NCBI RefSeq assembly: GCF_000420625.1
Contig: NZ_ATVH01000019.1
Span: 111,248 to 175,247 of the forward strand
Source: Fodinicurvata sediminis DSM 21159
GTDB taxonomy: Bacteria > Pseudomonadota > Alphaproteobacteria > Kiloniellales > DSM-21159
Direction: 5' to 3'
DNA: 64,000 nucleotides
Program-made: the position numbers and the translations under genes
Notes under the pieces: generated by a model
What the model was told of the DNA's origin: nothing
Databases searched by the model: none
The model's input: the letters and a program-made list of their open reading frames with translations, nothing else
Shown: positions 52,737-60,388 of the stretch, one piece after another
Position numbering within the stretch: the first letter of the stretch is position 1
Layout: each line of letters begins with the position of its first letter

Positions 52737-54105
52737 TGGTCACCTCCCCATCTTCAGCGATGTGCCAGCTTTGAATGGCATTCAGGTGATACACCGAGTT
52801 CAGGCCCCGCACGTCCACGAGTTCTGACAGGGTGGGTTGTACGTAGCCGGTCTCATCAGTTGCACGGCTTTGCAGGACCGCCTGCTCACCCGACCATGTC
52901 CACGGAAGACGGAAGCGCGTGTGACATATGGGCAGAACGGGTCCTTCCAGGGATGCCTCCTGCCAGGTATTTCCGCCATCGGCAGACACTTCGACCTTGG
53001 TTATCTTCCCTCGACCGGACCAGGCGACACCCGTTACCTCGTAGAAACCAGGCCGCGGCAACTTCATCGCACCTGAGGGAAAGGTGATGACAGATTTAGC
53101 TTCCATCTCAAAGCTAAACTGCCGTGCTGAACCATCCGGCATGAGATCGGTGTATTTGGACGTCTCCTCGCGGGTCATGAAGGGCTTGTCGCTCACCTCC
53201 AGCCGGCGGAGCCACTTGATATGCGTGTTGCCCTCGTAACCCGGCAGCAGCAGTCGGAGCGGATAACCCTGTTCCGGCCGGATCGCTTCGCCGTTCTGGG
53301 CATAGGCGAGGATGGCGTCATCCATCGCCTTGTCGATCGGGACCGAGCGGGTCATGACTGCGGCATCCGCCCCTTCAGCCAGAATCCAGGCTGCATTGTC
53401 CGAGACACCAGCCATCTCCAACAGAGTGGATAGACGGACGCCTGTCCATTCCGAAGTCGAGGTCAGGCCATGGGTGCCCTGTACGGTTTTCAGCGTCGGC
53501 TCGTCCCATTCCGTCAGGCCGTTGCCCGAGCATTCGATGAAATACAACCGGCTGACCGCCGGAAGACGTTTCAGGTCGTCCATGGTAAAGCGCATCGGCG
53601 TATCGACCATCCCGTGCAGGATGAGTTCGTGGGTGCGCGGGTCGATCGTCGGGATGCCGGCGTGGTGGCGTTCAAAATGGAGGCCTGAGGGTGTAATGAT
53701 GCCGTGCCCCGAGGCAAGCGGCGTCATGGACCAGCTCGACTCAATGCTCGCTGTCGGATACCGCCAGCGCACTTCGCTTTCAAACTGCGAACGGGACCCG
53801 TAGCCACCATCTTGGAGGATCAGGCGCCCCTGCTCTTTCGTGGGGTCGGGTTGGACGTAGTATTCAACCGCGCCCGGGGGTGCCTCGGCCGCTGCCCGAC
53901 CGCTCAGCAGGGCTCCACCGCCAAGGGCGAGGCCGCCCGCCAGCAATCCGCGCCGTGTCAGGCCATTAAACATCCCCTCTTTGCAGTCGCAGTCTTCTTG
54001 CTGGGGGTCAGCCAACATCTGGCGTTCGATTTCGACCAGGCTCTCGGCCATGTGGCGTTCGGCGGGTCCATACCTCGATGCAGGAAATTTTTCATCTTTG
54101 GGCAT
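52723..54105 (-). CDS. soxC: SoxC-like molybdenum sulfane dehydrogenase
   Basis: 460 residues; ATG at 54105 set by GGGAGGG upstream. Twin-arginine signal LTRRGLLAGGLALGGGALLSGRA (Arg51-Arg52), sulfite-oxidase fold with the molybdenum cysteine in FIECSGNG (Cys192), cofactor-binding HHAGIP and GYEGNTHIKWLRRL, then the C-terminal Mo-co dimerisation domain (VAWSGRGKITKVEVSADGG). In full Sox systems SoxCD oxidises sulfane sulfur on SoxYZ; no soxXYZAB genes are in the window, so it may oxidise sulfite or organosulfur here. Confidence 0.88.
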   Translation of the reverse strand: MPKDEKFPASRYGPAERHMAESLVEIERQMLADPQQEDCDCKEGMFNGLTRRGLLAGGLALGGGALLSGRAAAEAPPGAVEYYVQPDPTKEQGRLILQDGGYGSRSQFESEVRWRYPTASIESSWSMTPLASGHGIITPSGLHFERHHAGIPTIDPRTHELILHGMVDTPMRFTMDDLKRLPAVSRLYFIECSGNGLTEWDEPTLKTVQGTHGLTSTSEWTGVRLSTLLEMAGVSDNAAWILAEGADAAVMTRSVPIDKAMDDAILAYAQNGEAIRPEQGYPLRLLLPGYEGNTHIKWLRRLEVSDKPFMTREETSKYTDLMPDGSARQFSFEMEAKSVITFPSGAMKLPRPGFYEVTGVAWSGRGKITKVEVSADGGNTWQEASLEGPVLPICHTRFRLPWTWSGEQAVLQSRATDETGYVQPTLSELVDVRGLNSVYHLNAIQSWHIAEDGEVTNVHA

Positions 54106-54265
54106 TTTTCCCTCCCTAGTTGCTTGCATTCGTAAGGCAAGCTTTCTTTCTCATACAACGAGAAGCATGCTCTCTCATTCGCTTGCTTGTAAATAGATGA
54201 CCCAAGTTTGCTTCTTCTCTGGGGCTTGGAGAATCATTGTCAGTGTGGCCGACACAGTGATTTGA

Positions 54266-54409
54266 GGCGTCTTCTCGCAAAGTAAGCGAGAGCAGATGAA
54301 ATCCCAGATTGCCGAGAAGGCAATGATGATTGAGTGGAAGGGGGGGAATCCTCTCGATCCCATGGTGGGACAAGCTTCAATCAACTTTTCGGGTGATACA
54401 CTGATATAG
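54266..54409 (+). pseudogene. 3' fragment of an IclR regulator gene
   Basis: Between soxC and the antitoxin gene (about 555 bp without an intact gene) one frame encodes SKREQMKSQIAEKAMMIE then NPLDPMVGQASIN and a stop. This matches the last 42 residues of the IclR regulator ending at 39885 almost residue for residue. A stop codon lies just upstream at 54263 and the rest of the gene is absent. The remaining intergenic sequence shows nothing recognisable. Confidence 0.8.
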
Positions 54410-54660
54410 CGTCAGGATATCCCAACAAGACCTATCCAAATGTGCTCATTCCAGGATGCAACAGGGCTCCCGAAGCTGGAAGTCACTGGGCAAGACTATG
54501 ACTGTTCACCCATATTGCGCGTAAGGAACTGGGAACCACGATCTGCCTTATGCAGGAGTGTCTTTGAAGCGCTGATTGCGCCATTCCGCTGGTTGTTTAA
54601 GTTGCGTTAGTTGACAAAGTTGCGTTTCACAATATATTGGAATGAGCCGGAGGTGCCGAA

Positions 54661-55362
54661 ATGCCCAACAACGAACAGCGCAAGCAGTCTACAGGGTCGT
54701 CAAAGACACGCCGCAGCGCGTCAAAGGATGTCGTGACCCTGTTTACGATGAAGGGCGACCCGAGCAAGGCTCTTGCGGGTTTCACCCTGCCGGACGATAG
54801 CGAAGTGGCCATCGTTTCGTCGAAGCCGGAGTCTGTGCGCCAGCTCAAGAAGACCTTCGGCAGCCGGGCCGCACGTGTCGCCGAGGTGGTGGAGCGGAGT
54901 TCGGCTTCTGGACAGGCAAAGACAAAAATGCCTGCCGTCGACAAGACAGCGTTCGAGCCTGATGCGCGCAGTCAGGCACTGCTCGAAGGCGTGCGGATCG
55001 CGCAAGAGGACCTGCGTGAAGCAGGAGGGGCCTATGACCTCGAAGAGGTCCGCACGTTGATGCGCGGTATATCAAGGCAGGCGATCGACAAGCGCGTGAA
55101 GGAGGGCTCGTTGCTGGCTGTCCCGGGTCCGAGCAACCGCCGCAGCTATCCAACCGTGCAGTTCATGCGAGACGGAAGCGTCGTCCCCGGACTCAAGTCT
55201 GTGCAGCAGGCGCTGCAGATGACGAATCCATGGATGGTTCTCAACTTCCTGATTCACCCCGATGACCGGTTGAATGGCAAGAAGCCCATCGATCTTCTGA
55301 GAAACGGTCACGTGGATCTGGTTGTCGAAGCCGCCAGACGACATGGTGAGCAGGGGGTGTGA
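54661..55362 (+). CDS. ParS/Xre-MbcA-type antitoxin of a RES toxin pair
   Basis: 233 residues. The N-terminal part is basic and disordered-looking; a DNA-binding-like region follows (EEVRTLMRGISRQAIDKRVKEGSLLAVPG, about 124-152), and the C-terminal 50 residues (ALQMTNPWMVLNFLIHPDDRLNGKKPIDLLRNGHVDLVVEAAR) are the MbcA/ParS toxin-binding domain (DUF2384 type). Overlaps the RES toxin frame by 4 bp. Longer than the usual 120-160 residue antitoxins because of the N-terminal extension. Confidence 0.85.
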   Translation: MPNNEQRKQSTGSSKTRRSASKDVVTLFTMKGDPSKALAGFTLPDDSEVAIVSSKPESVRQLKKTFGSRAARVAEVVERSSASGQAKTKMPAVDKTAFEPDARSQALLEGVRIAQEDLREAGGAYDLEEVRTLMRGISRQAIDKRVKEGSLLAVPGPSNRRSYPTVQFMRDGSVVPGLKSVQQALQMTNPWMVLNFLIHPDDRLNGKKPIDLLRNGHVDLVVEAARRHGEQGV

Positions 55363-55700
55363 GTGTACCGCTCCCGCCGCCGGATCTGCATGAGCGCAAG
55401 CCGGATCTGGAGGACATCCCGATAGGAACGATCTTCCATCGTTTCTATCCGGCACACCGCGATCCGATCTATTTTGATGCCTCGGATCTCGGCCGTTTCA
55501 ACGCTCCGGATTCCTCCTACGGTGTCCTCTACACTGCGCAGAACGTCGCCGGCGTCTTTGCCGAGACCTTTCTGCGCAAGCCCGGTCGAACATTGATCGA
55601 TGAGACTTTGCTGCGAAGCAAGGCCTATGTGCGTCTCATTACACGTAAACCCTTGCGCCTTGTTCTTCTCGTCGGGCTTGGCTTCGAACGGCTTGGACAC
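55359..55700 (+). pseudogene. RES-domain toxin, 3'-truncated
   Basis: About 114 residues of a RES toxin: GTIFHRFYP (Arg28), GRFNAPDSSYGVLYTAQ (Tyr54), VFAETFLR (Glu69), DETLLRSKAYVRLITRKPLRLV. Active RES toxins hydrolyse NAD+ and need an Arg, a Glu and a C-terminal Ser. After about 55700 the frame runs on into transposase-derived DNA up to 55895, so the C-terminal part with the Ser is gone. The toxin is very probably inactive while its antitoxin gene is intact. Confidence 0.8.
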
Positions 55701-55748
55701 CGGCAGGCTTTCGGCCAGCAGCAGCTCCAGGCGCGCACCCAAGCGCTT
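55701..55748 (-). mobile_element. Scrap of an IS5-type transposase gene
   Basis: Read on the minus strand this short piece encodes KRLGARLELLLAESL, matching KRLGERLELLLAESL of the truncated transposase at 60389-61465 at 14 of 15 residues. It is flanked by the beheaded RES gene and an IS3 scrap, so it records an old insertion and deletion here. Confidence 0.6.
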
Positions 55749-55783
55749 TCACTAGTGCCTCGTGCCCGCGCGATCATTGTGAA

Positions 55784-55960
55784 GTGGGTGGAAAAGACTA
55801 CAACACGGTACGCTCGCACTCGGCCCTCAACTACCAATCACCGGCTGCCGCTGCAGCCAATTGGAACCGGCAAGGGTCATCACCGCGGCGTTTAGCCGAA
55901 GGCTCGGCGGAGATGACCCTTGCCCCGTCTGCGCACAAGCGCAATCATCAACCATCGCTT
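55784..55960 (+). pseudogene. C-terminal scrap of an IS3-family transposase (OrfB)
   Basis: KDYNTVRSHSALNYQSPAA is the typical C-terminal end of IS3-family OrfB integrases ('DYNxxRPHSALxxxTP'). No catalytic DDE part precedes it. The frame runs on without homology toward 56067. End point approximate. Confidence 0.68.
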
Positions 55961-56067
55961 CCAGCCCAAATGGATAAAGCTTTGGGGGCAGGGCACGAAC
56001 GATTCAATTTAAAGCTGCACCATCAAACCCCGGCCCCCTCAAAGCGTTTATATAGAACTGCTCAGTA

Positions 56068-56889
56068 TTACGCCTTGGGCTTAAAAACATGGTCTTCGCT
56101 AGGAAAGGCTCCAGTACGAACCTCACCCGCAAATGTCTTGATTGCGTTTTCCATGTCCGCACGAAGGTTGGCATAGCGTTTCACAAACTTGGGCTGGAAT
56201 TCGTTGAATACACCCAAAACATCGTCAACAACCAGAATTTGGCCATCGCAAGCCTGCGATGCTCCTATGCCGATTGTGGGAATGGAAATACTCTCCGTAA
56301 CCGATCGTGCAATGGGTTCGACAACCCCCTCGATTACCGTCGCGAATGCGCCAGCTTCATCCATCGCCTTGCCATCCGCCAGAAGCTTCTTTGCACTCTC
56401 TTCATCTCGTCCTTGGGTCTTGAACCCTCCGAGCGTATTCATGGACTGCGGTGTCAAGCCGATGTGACCAAGCACAGGGACACCGCGTGCAGCTAAAAAG
56501 GCCACCGTTTCTGCCATTTCCTGTCCACCTTCAAGCTTAATCGCTTGGCAGCCAGTTTCTTGCAGTACACGTGACGCGCTACGGAAGGCCTGCTCTGGCG
56601 ACTCCTGATAGCTCCCAAACGGAAGATCCACGACAACACAGGCGTGTGAACAGCTGTGCGCAACTGCACGACCATGCTGGATCATGGTATCCAGAGATAT
56701 TCCCAGGGTACTGTCGAGCCCATATATGGTCATGGCAAGCGAGTCGCCAACAAGAATGAGGTCGACATGCTCGTCCATTATCTTCGCGATCGGAGCTGTG
56801 TAAGCAGTCAGGCCAACCAAGGGAGTTGCCGACTTGCAGTCCCGAATAGTTTGGGTGGTCATACGCTTGTTGCGTCCATGAACGCTCAT
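56068..56889 (-). CDS. panB: 3-methyl-2-oxobutanoate hydroxymethyltransferase (ketopantoate synthase)
   Basis: Adds a hydroxymethyl group from methylene-tetrahydrofolate to 2-oxoisovalerate to make ketopantoate for pantothenate and CoA. 273 residues from ATG 56889 (GGAGAAAC upstream). Family marks: LTAYTAPIAKIMDEHVDLILVGDSLAM (Mg site Asp), CVVVDLPFGSY, IKLEGGQE, GHIGLTPQS and IGIGASQACDGQILVVDDVLG with catalytic Glu/Asp region. panC is not adjacent. It is divergent from TRAP system 4, sharing a 240-bp promoter region. Confidence 0.94.
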   Translation of the reverse strand: MSVHGRNKRMTTQTIRDCKSATPLVGLTAYTAPIAKIMDEHVDLILVGDSLAMTIYGLDSTLGISLDTMIQHGRAVAHSCSHACVVVDLPFGSYQESPEQAFRSASRVLQETGCQAIKLEGGQEMAETVAFLAARGVPVLGHIGLTPQSMNTLGGFKTQGRDEESAKKLLADGKAMDEAGAFATVIEGVVEPIARSVTESISIPTIGIGASQACDGQILVVDDVLGVFNEFQPKFVKRYANLRADMENAIKTFAGEVRTGAFPSEDHVFKPKA

Positions 56890-57043
56890 GCTGTTTCTCC
56901 GTAGTTGATTCGATAGCGAGGGCCAAGGCTTGCCTGATAGGGTTGCATCATTCTGGCACGTACCATACAATTCGCACACTAAGGAAAAATGATAAAGCCT
57001 TGAATTTAGCCTATTAGTGACGAAAAAAGGATTCTTTTGTTCG

Positions 57044-57059
57044 CTCTATAAGTATAGAG
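57044..57059. promoter_or_regulatory. Palindrome between panB and TRAP system 4
   Basis: CTCTATAAGTATAGAG is a perfect 7-bp inverted repeat with a 2-bp centre in the AT-rich divergent region (56890-57127). It could be an operator serving both directions. No regulator gene adjoins. Confidence 0.42.
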
Positions 57060-57127
57060 TTCAAAGGCAAGATATAATAAAAAAATATATTTTATGAATA
57101 ATAAATAAGATGGGGGCGTCTGCATTA

Positions 57128-57613
57128 ATGGGTAAGCAAATTGATGTCATGAATGAATACATAGGGAGGATATTCTCCGTATGTACATTTATTATAATGA
57201 TAATAGTGATATGTGATGTTTCTGCGCGGGCCTTTTTTGAGCGGCCAATAGACTGGGCTTTTGCGGTTTCAACCCAGCTTTACGCGCTCCTTTTCATGAT
57301 ATTGGGCGCCTACACCTTATTACATAATGCTCACGTCAACGTTGATATACTAGTCGCAAAATTATCGGGGCGCACCCGGGCGTTAATTGATACCATTACT
57401 TATCTCGTATTTTTCTTCCCATTCGTTTCCGTGCTTATTTATTTTGGGTACAGATTTGCCCACCGTTCCTGGGCATCCGGAGAAACGACATGGGGGGTCG
57501 TCGCTATCCCCGTTTATCCAATTAAATCGGTAATATTCGTTACTGGATGCTTACTCTTCCTTCAAGGAATAGTCCAATTCACCCGGACGCTGCGTGCGCT
57601 CAGAGGGAAATAA
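57128..57613 (+). CDS. dctQ: TRAP transporter small permease (DctQ), system 4
   Basis: 161 residues from ATG 57128 (an in-frame ATG at 57110 is also possible). Four membrane helices (about 14-34, 46-68, 86-108, 126-148). DctQ pattern: FFERPIDWAFAVSTQLYALLFMILGAYTLLHNAHVNVDIL. The first 250 bp are AT-rich for the window. Order here is dctQ-dctM-dctP, unlike the other TRAP systems. Confidence 0.88.
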   Translation: MGKQIDVMNEYIGRIFSVCTFIIMIIVICDVSARAFFERPIDWAFAVSTQLYALLFMILGAYTLLHNAHVNVDILVAKLSGRTRALIDTITYLVFFFPFVSVLIYFGYRFAHRSWASGETTWGVVAIPVYPIKSVIFVTGCLLFLQGIVQFTRTLRALRGK

Positions 57614-57617
57614 AAAT

Positions 57618-58943
57618 ATGGGCGCGGAAGCTTTAACGCTATTCATGTTCGGTGGTTTGCTGCTTGGCTTGTTTCTTGGGCATCCATTAGCATTTGTACT
57701 TGGTGGTGTAGCCGTTTTGGCTGCATTCATGGGTCCGGGGTCTCAAGTATTTGGGCTTATTATTAGCCGAATATATGGCGGCGTGATGGATAGCTATATC
57801 CTTGTCGCAGTCCCTCTTTTTATTCTGATGGCTCGCTTCCTTAGCAGTTCTGGCGTTACTGACCGAATGTTCGAGACATTGCGCCAACTCATGGGTGGCC
57901 TACGTGGCGGTTTGACGCTTAGCGTGATAATCATTTCGGTTCTACTTGCTGCTACAACTGGGATTATCGGTGCTTCTATCACAGTCATGGGCATGCTTGC
58001 GTTACGCCCGATGCTGGAGAATGGTTACCGTAAGGACATCTGTTGTGGTGCGATTGCTGCCGGCGGAAGCCTAGGTGTGCTTATCCCCCCCAGCATTATG
58101 CTGATCATTATGGCTAGTTATGCGCCAGTCTCGGTCGGTGAACTCTTTGCCGGGGCGCTTATCCCTGGCCTCGTCTTAGCTGTGCTGTACGGTACATATG
58201 TGCTTGGTGCGAGCTACCTATTTCCGTCACTAGGACCGCCACTCACGGCTGAACAGCGTGCTCTTATTGAGCCGCGTAAACTTTTACTGGACCTGCTGAA
58301 AGATGTGGTTCCGCCCCTGGTGCTAATTCTCGGCGTATTAGGTTCAATCTTCGGGGGCATAGCCACCGCTACGGAGGCAGCAGCCATTGGTGCATTCCTG
58401 GCGTTCTGTTTCATGATCATTTATGGGTCTTTTGACCGCGCAGACTTCTTTGCATGCCTTCGTGACACTGGCAAGGTTACCTCGATGGTGCTTTTTGTTG
58501 TTGTTGGCGCCACTGCCTTTACAGGTGTCTTTACTGCTGGAGGCGGCTTGGATGTTGTTCGCGAGATGTTGCTTGGTAACGAACTGCCGGTGTGGGCAAT
58601 TATTGTCGTCATGTTAGTAATCATGTTTGTGCTCGGCATGTTTCTGGATTGGATTGGTATTGTTTTACTAAGTTTTCCAATCTTTCTGCCTATCTTAGAG
58701 CAAATGAACGTCGACATTCTCTGGTTCGTCGTTCTTTCGGCTGTCGTTTTGCAAACATCGTTCCTGACGCCGCCCTTTGGGTATGCTCTGTTTTATCTAA
58801 AAGGGGTTGCCAGTGATGATATAGCGATAGGGGATATTTATCGCGGCGTTGTACCGTTCGTTGTGCTCATTATTATTGGGGCTGGCCTCGTCGCTGCATT
58901 TCCCGGATTGATACTCTGGCTTCCCAATATGATGACACAATAA
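57618..58943 (+). CDS. dctM: TRAP transporter large permease (DctM), system 4
   Basis: 441 residues, twelve helices; ATG 57618 follows AGAGGGAAAT, 4 bp after the dctQ stop. Blocks: LVAVPLFILMARFLSSSGVTDRMF, AATTGIIGASITVMGMLALRPM, GGSLGVLIPPSIMLIIMAS, IATATEAAAIGAFLAF and LQTSFLTPPFGYALFYLKG. The GYALFYLKG ending is typical of the DctM group serving 2-oxo-acid and amino-acid-like ligands. Confidence 0.92.
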   Translation: MGAEALTLFMFGGLLLGLFLGHPLAFVLGGVAVLAAFMGPGSQVFGLIISRIYGGVMDSYILVAVPLFILMARFLSSSGVTDRMFETLRQLMGGLRGGLTLSVIIISVLLAATTGIIGASITVMGMLALRPMLENGYRKDICCGAIAAGGSLGVLIPPSIMLIIMASYAPVSVGELFAGALIPGLVLAVLYGTYVLGASYLFPSLGPPLTAEQRALIEPRKLLLDLLKDVVPPLVLILGVLGSIFGGIATATEAAAIGAFLAFCFMIIYGSFDRADFFACLRDTGKVTSMVLFVVVGATAFTGVFTAGGGLDVVREMLLGNELPVWAIIVVMLVIMFVLGMFLDWIGIVLLSFPIFLPILEQMNVDILWFVVLSAVVLQTSFLTPPFGYALFYLKGVASDDIAIGDIYRGVVPFVVLIIIGAGLVAAFPGLILWLPNMMTQ

Positions 58944-59025
58944 ACGCAATAACACTTGGATTTGGAACCAAGGTGATGGTGAGTGAAAAGAATATCCAAA
59001 AATTAACTAGTATGGAGGAAACCCA

Positions 59026-60138
59026 ATGAAACTTGATCGCCTACTAACATTCGGTGTCGGTGCAATAACGCTTTCATTTGGTCAGGCGGCGACAGCTGCT
59101 GATACAACTTGGACGATGACGACTCAATGGCCGTCAGCCATCGAGTTAATTGAATATGATAAACACTTTGTTGAGACGGCAAACAAGCTCATCGGCGACG
59201 AGTTGGAAATCAAGTTTCATCCGGGCGGGACTCTTATTCCGCCTTCAGAGGTGTTTGATGCCGCCAGTGCTGGAGACATAGAGGCCTCTGGCGATTGGCC
59301 GGGTTTTTGGGCCGGCAGAAACTCCGCATTTTCCCCGTTAGCCACACACACGATGATGTTCAACGCTGCCGATTACATGATGTGGATCGAGGCGTGGGGT
59401 GGCTTTGAAATGTATCAGGAGGTTTATGGGGAACACGGTCTAGTGTATCTGCCGCATGCTGTCCTGAATAATGAGTCCGGCTTTCGGACCAATGAACCTA
59501 TTCGCTCAATCGAAGATCTTGAAGGCATGCGACTGCGCATTTCTGGCCGCGACCAGGGGCGAGTGCTAGAGCGGCTTGGGGCAACACAGGTTCAGATCGC
59601 AACGCATGAGATCTATCAGGCACTTGAACAGGGCGTCCTCGATGGCGCAGAAATGGCGACCCCCGGAATTGATTATGGGGTTGGCTATCACGAGGTTACG
59701 GACTACTGGCTAACACCCGGCTGGCATCAGAGCGCCACCGTTATCGGGGTAATGATCAACGAGGATGCTTGGAACGCTCTGTCGGAGAATGTTCAAAACA
59801 AGCTCAAAGTCGCAGCTCAAGCCAATATGATGTGGTCCCTCGGGTTCTCCGAAAAACGTGCTGTCGAGGGAACGCAGAAATTCATCGAAGCAGGCACCGA
59901 AATAACACGGTTTGGCGAAGAAGACCTTGCTAAGATACAGAAGATCGCCAATGAAGTGATCGTCGAGAGCAGTTGCGACAACCCACTCCACGGGAAGGTA
60001 TATCTCTCGCAGCTAAGCTATCTTGAAGAGTATTCCCAATGGCGTAAGTTCTCTGAACCGTTTGCCCTTGGACGCAACACAGAGCTGCCCAATTTGGATG
60101 AGATTGAAGCCTGCATCCAAGACGCCTCAAACAACTAA
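59026..60138 (+). CDS. dctP: TRAP transporter substrate-binding protein, TakP-like, system 4
   Basis: 370 residues with signal peptide (ending AATAAD) and ribosome site GGAGGAAAC. Marks: MTTQWPSAIELIEYDKHFVETAN, FHPGGTLIPPSEVFDAASAGDIEASGDWPGFWAGRN, LRISGRDQGRVLERLGATQV (ligand arginine) and GWHQSATVIGVMINEDAWNAL. These fit the larger DctP subgroup that includes TakP, which binds 2-oxo acids. PanB beside it uses 2-oxoisovalerate, so that acid is a plausible ligand; inference only. Confidence 0.87.
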   Translation: MKLDRLLTFGVGAITLSFGQAATAADTTWTMTTQWPSAIELIEYDKHFVETANKLIGDELEIKFHPGGTLIPPSEVFDAASAGDIEASGDWPGFWAGRNSAFSPLATHTMMFNAADYMMWIEAWGGFEMYQEVYGEHGLVYLPHAVLNNESGFRTNEPIRSIEDLEGMRLRISGRDQGRVLERLGATQVQIATHEIYQALEQGVLDGAEMATPGIDYGVGYHEVTDYWLTPGWHQSATVIGVMINEDAWNALSENVQNKLKVAAQANMMWSLGFSEKRAVEGTQKFIEAGTEITRFGEEDLAKIQKIANEVIVESSCDNPLHGKVYLSQLSYLEEYSQWRKFSEPFALGRNTELPNLDEIEACIQDASNN

Positions 60139-60181
60139 CCCCGGGGCTGAATATCTTATATATCTTTGACTTGGTATGACT

Positions 60182-60219
60182 ACACCGTCACCGATCCAAG
60201 CTGGGGTCGGTGACGGTGT
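60182..60219 (+). terminator. Hairpin after TRAP system 4
   Basis: 13-bp perfect stem (ACACCGTCACCGA / TCGGTGACGGTGT) that can extend inward, loop about 11 nt, 43 bp after the dctP stop and before the insertion-sequence zone. No T run. Probable end of the TRAP transcript. Confidence 0.6.
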
Positions 60220-60253
60220 CGGATGCAGCCGTAACCTGAGTACGTTTTCTAAC

Positions 60254-60388
60254 GTAACCGTCCGTTCGGGACCGCCTTCAAATTTTGTGCAACATCAGAA
60301 TAAATTCCGTCGTTATGTACGTCGTTATTGACGTCAACAAGAGCGGAGGCAGGGGATTCGTCAGGAGACAGTGACGGGTATTGAGTCG
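60254..60388 (+). mobile_element. Orphan left end of an IS66-type element
   Basis: About 135 bp closely similar to the left end of the complete IS66 element (61466-61600): the inverted-repeat tip GTAACCGTCCG, the shared TTCAAATTTT and CGTCGTTATGTACGTCGTTA blocks, and the first codons of a tnpA reading RQETVTGIE against RQEILTGVE. It stops abruptly at about 60388 where the transposase remnant of another element begins. Several base changes show it is an older or different copy. Confidence 0.8.
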
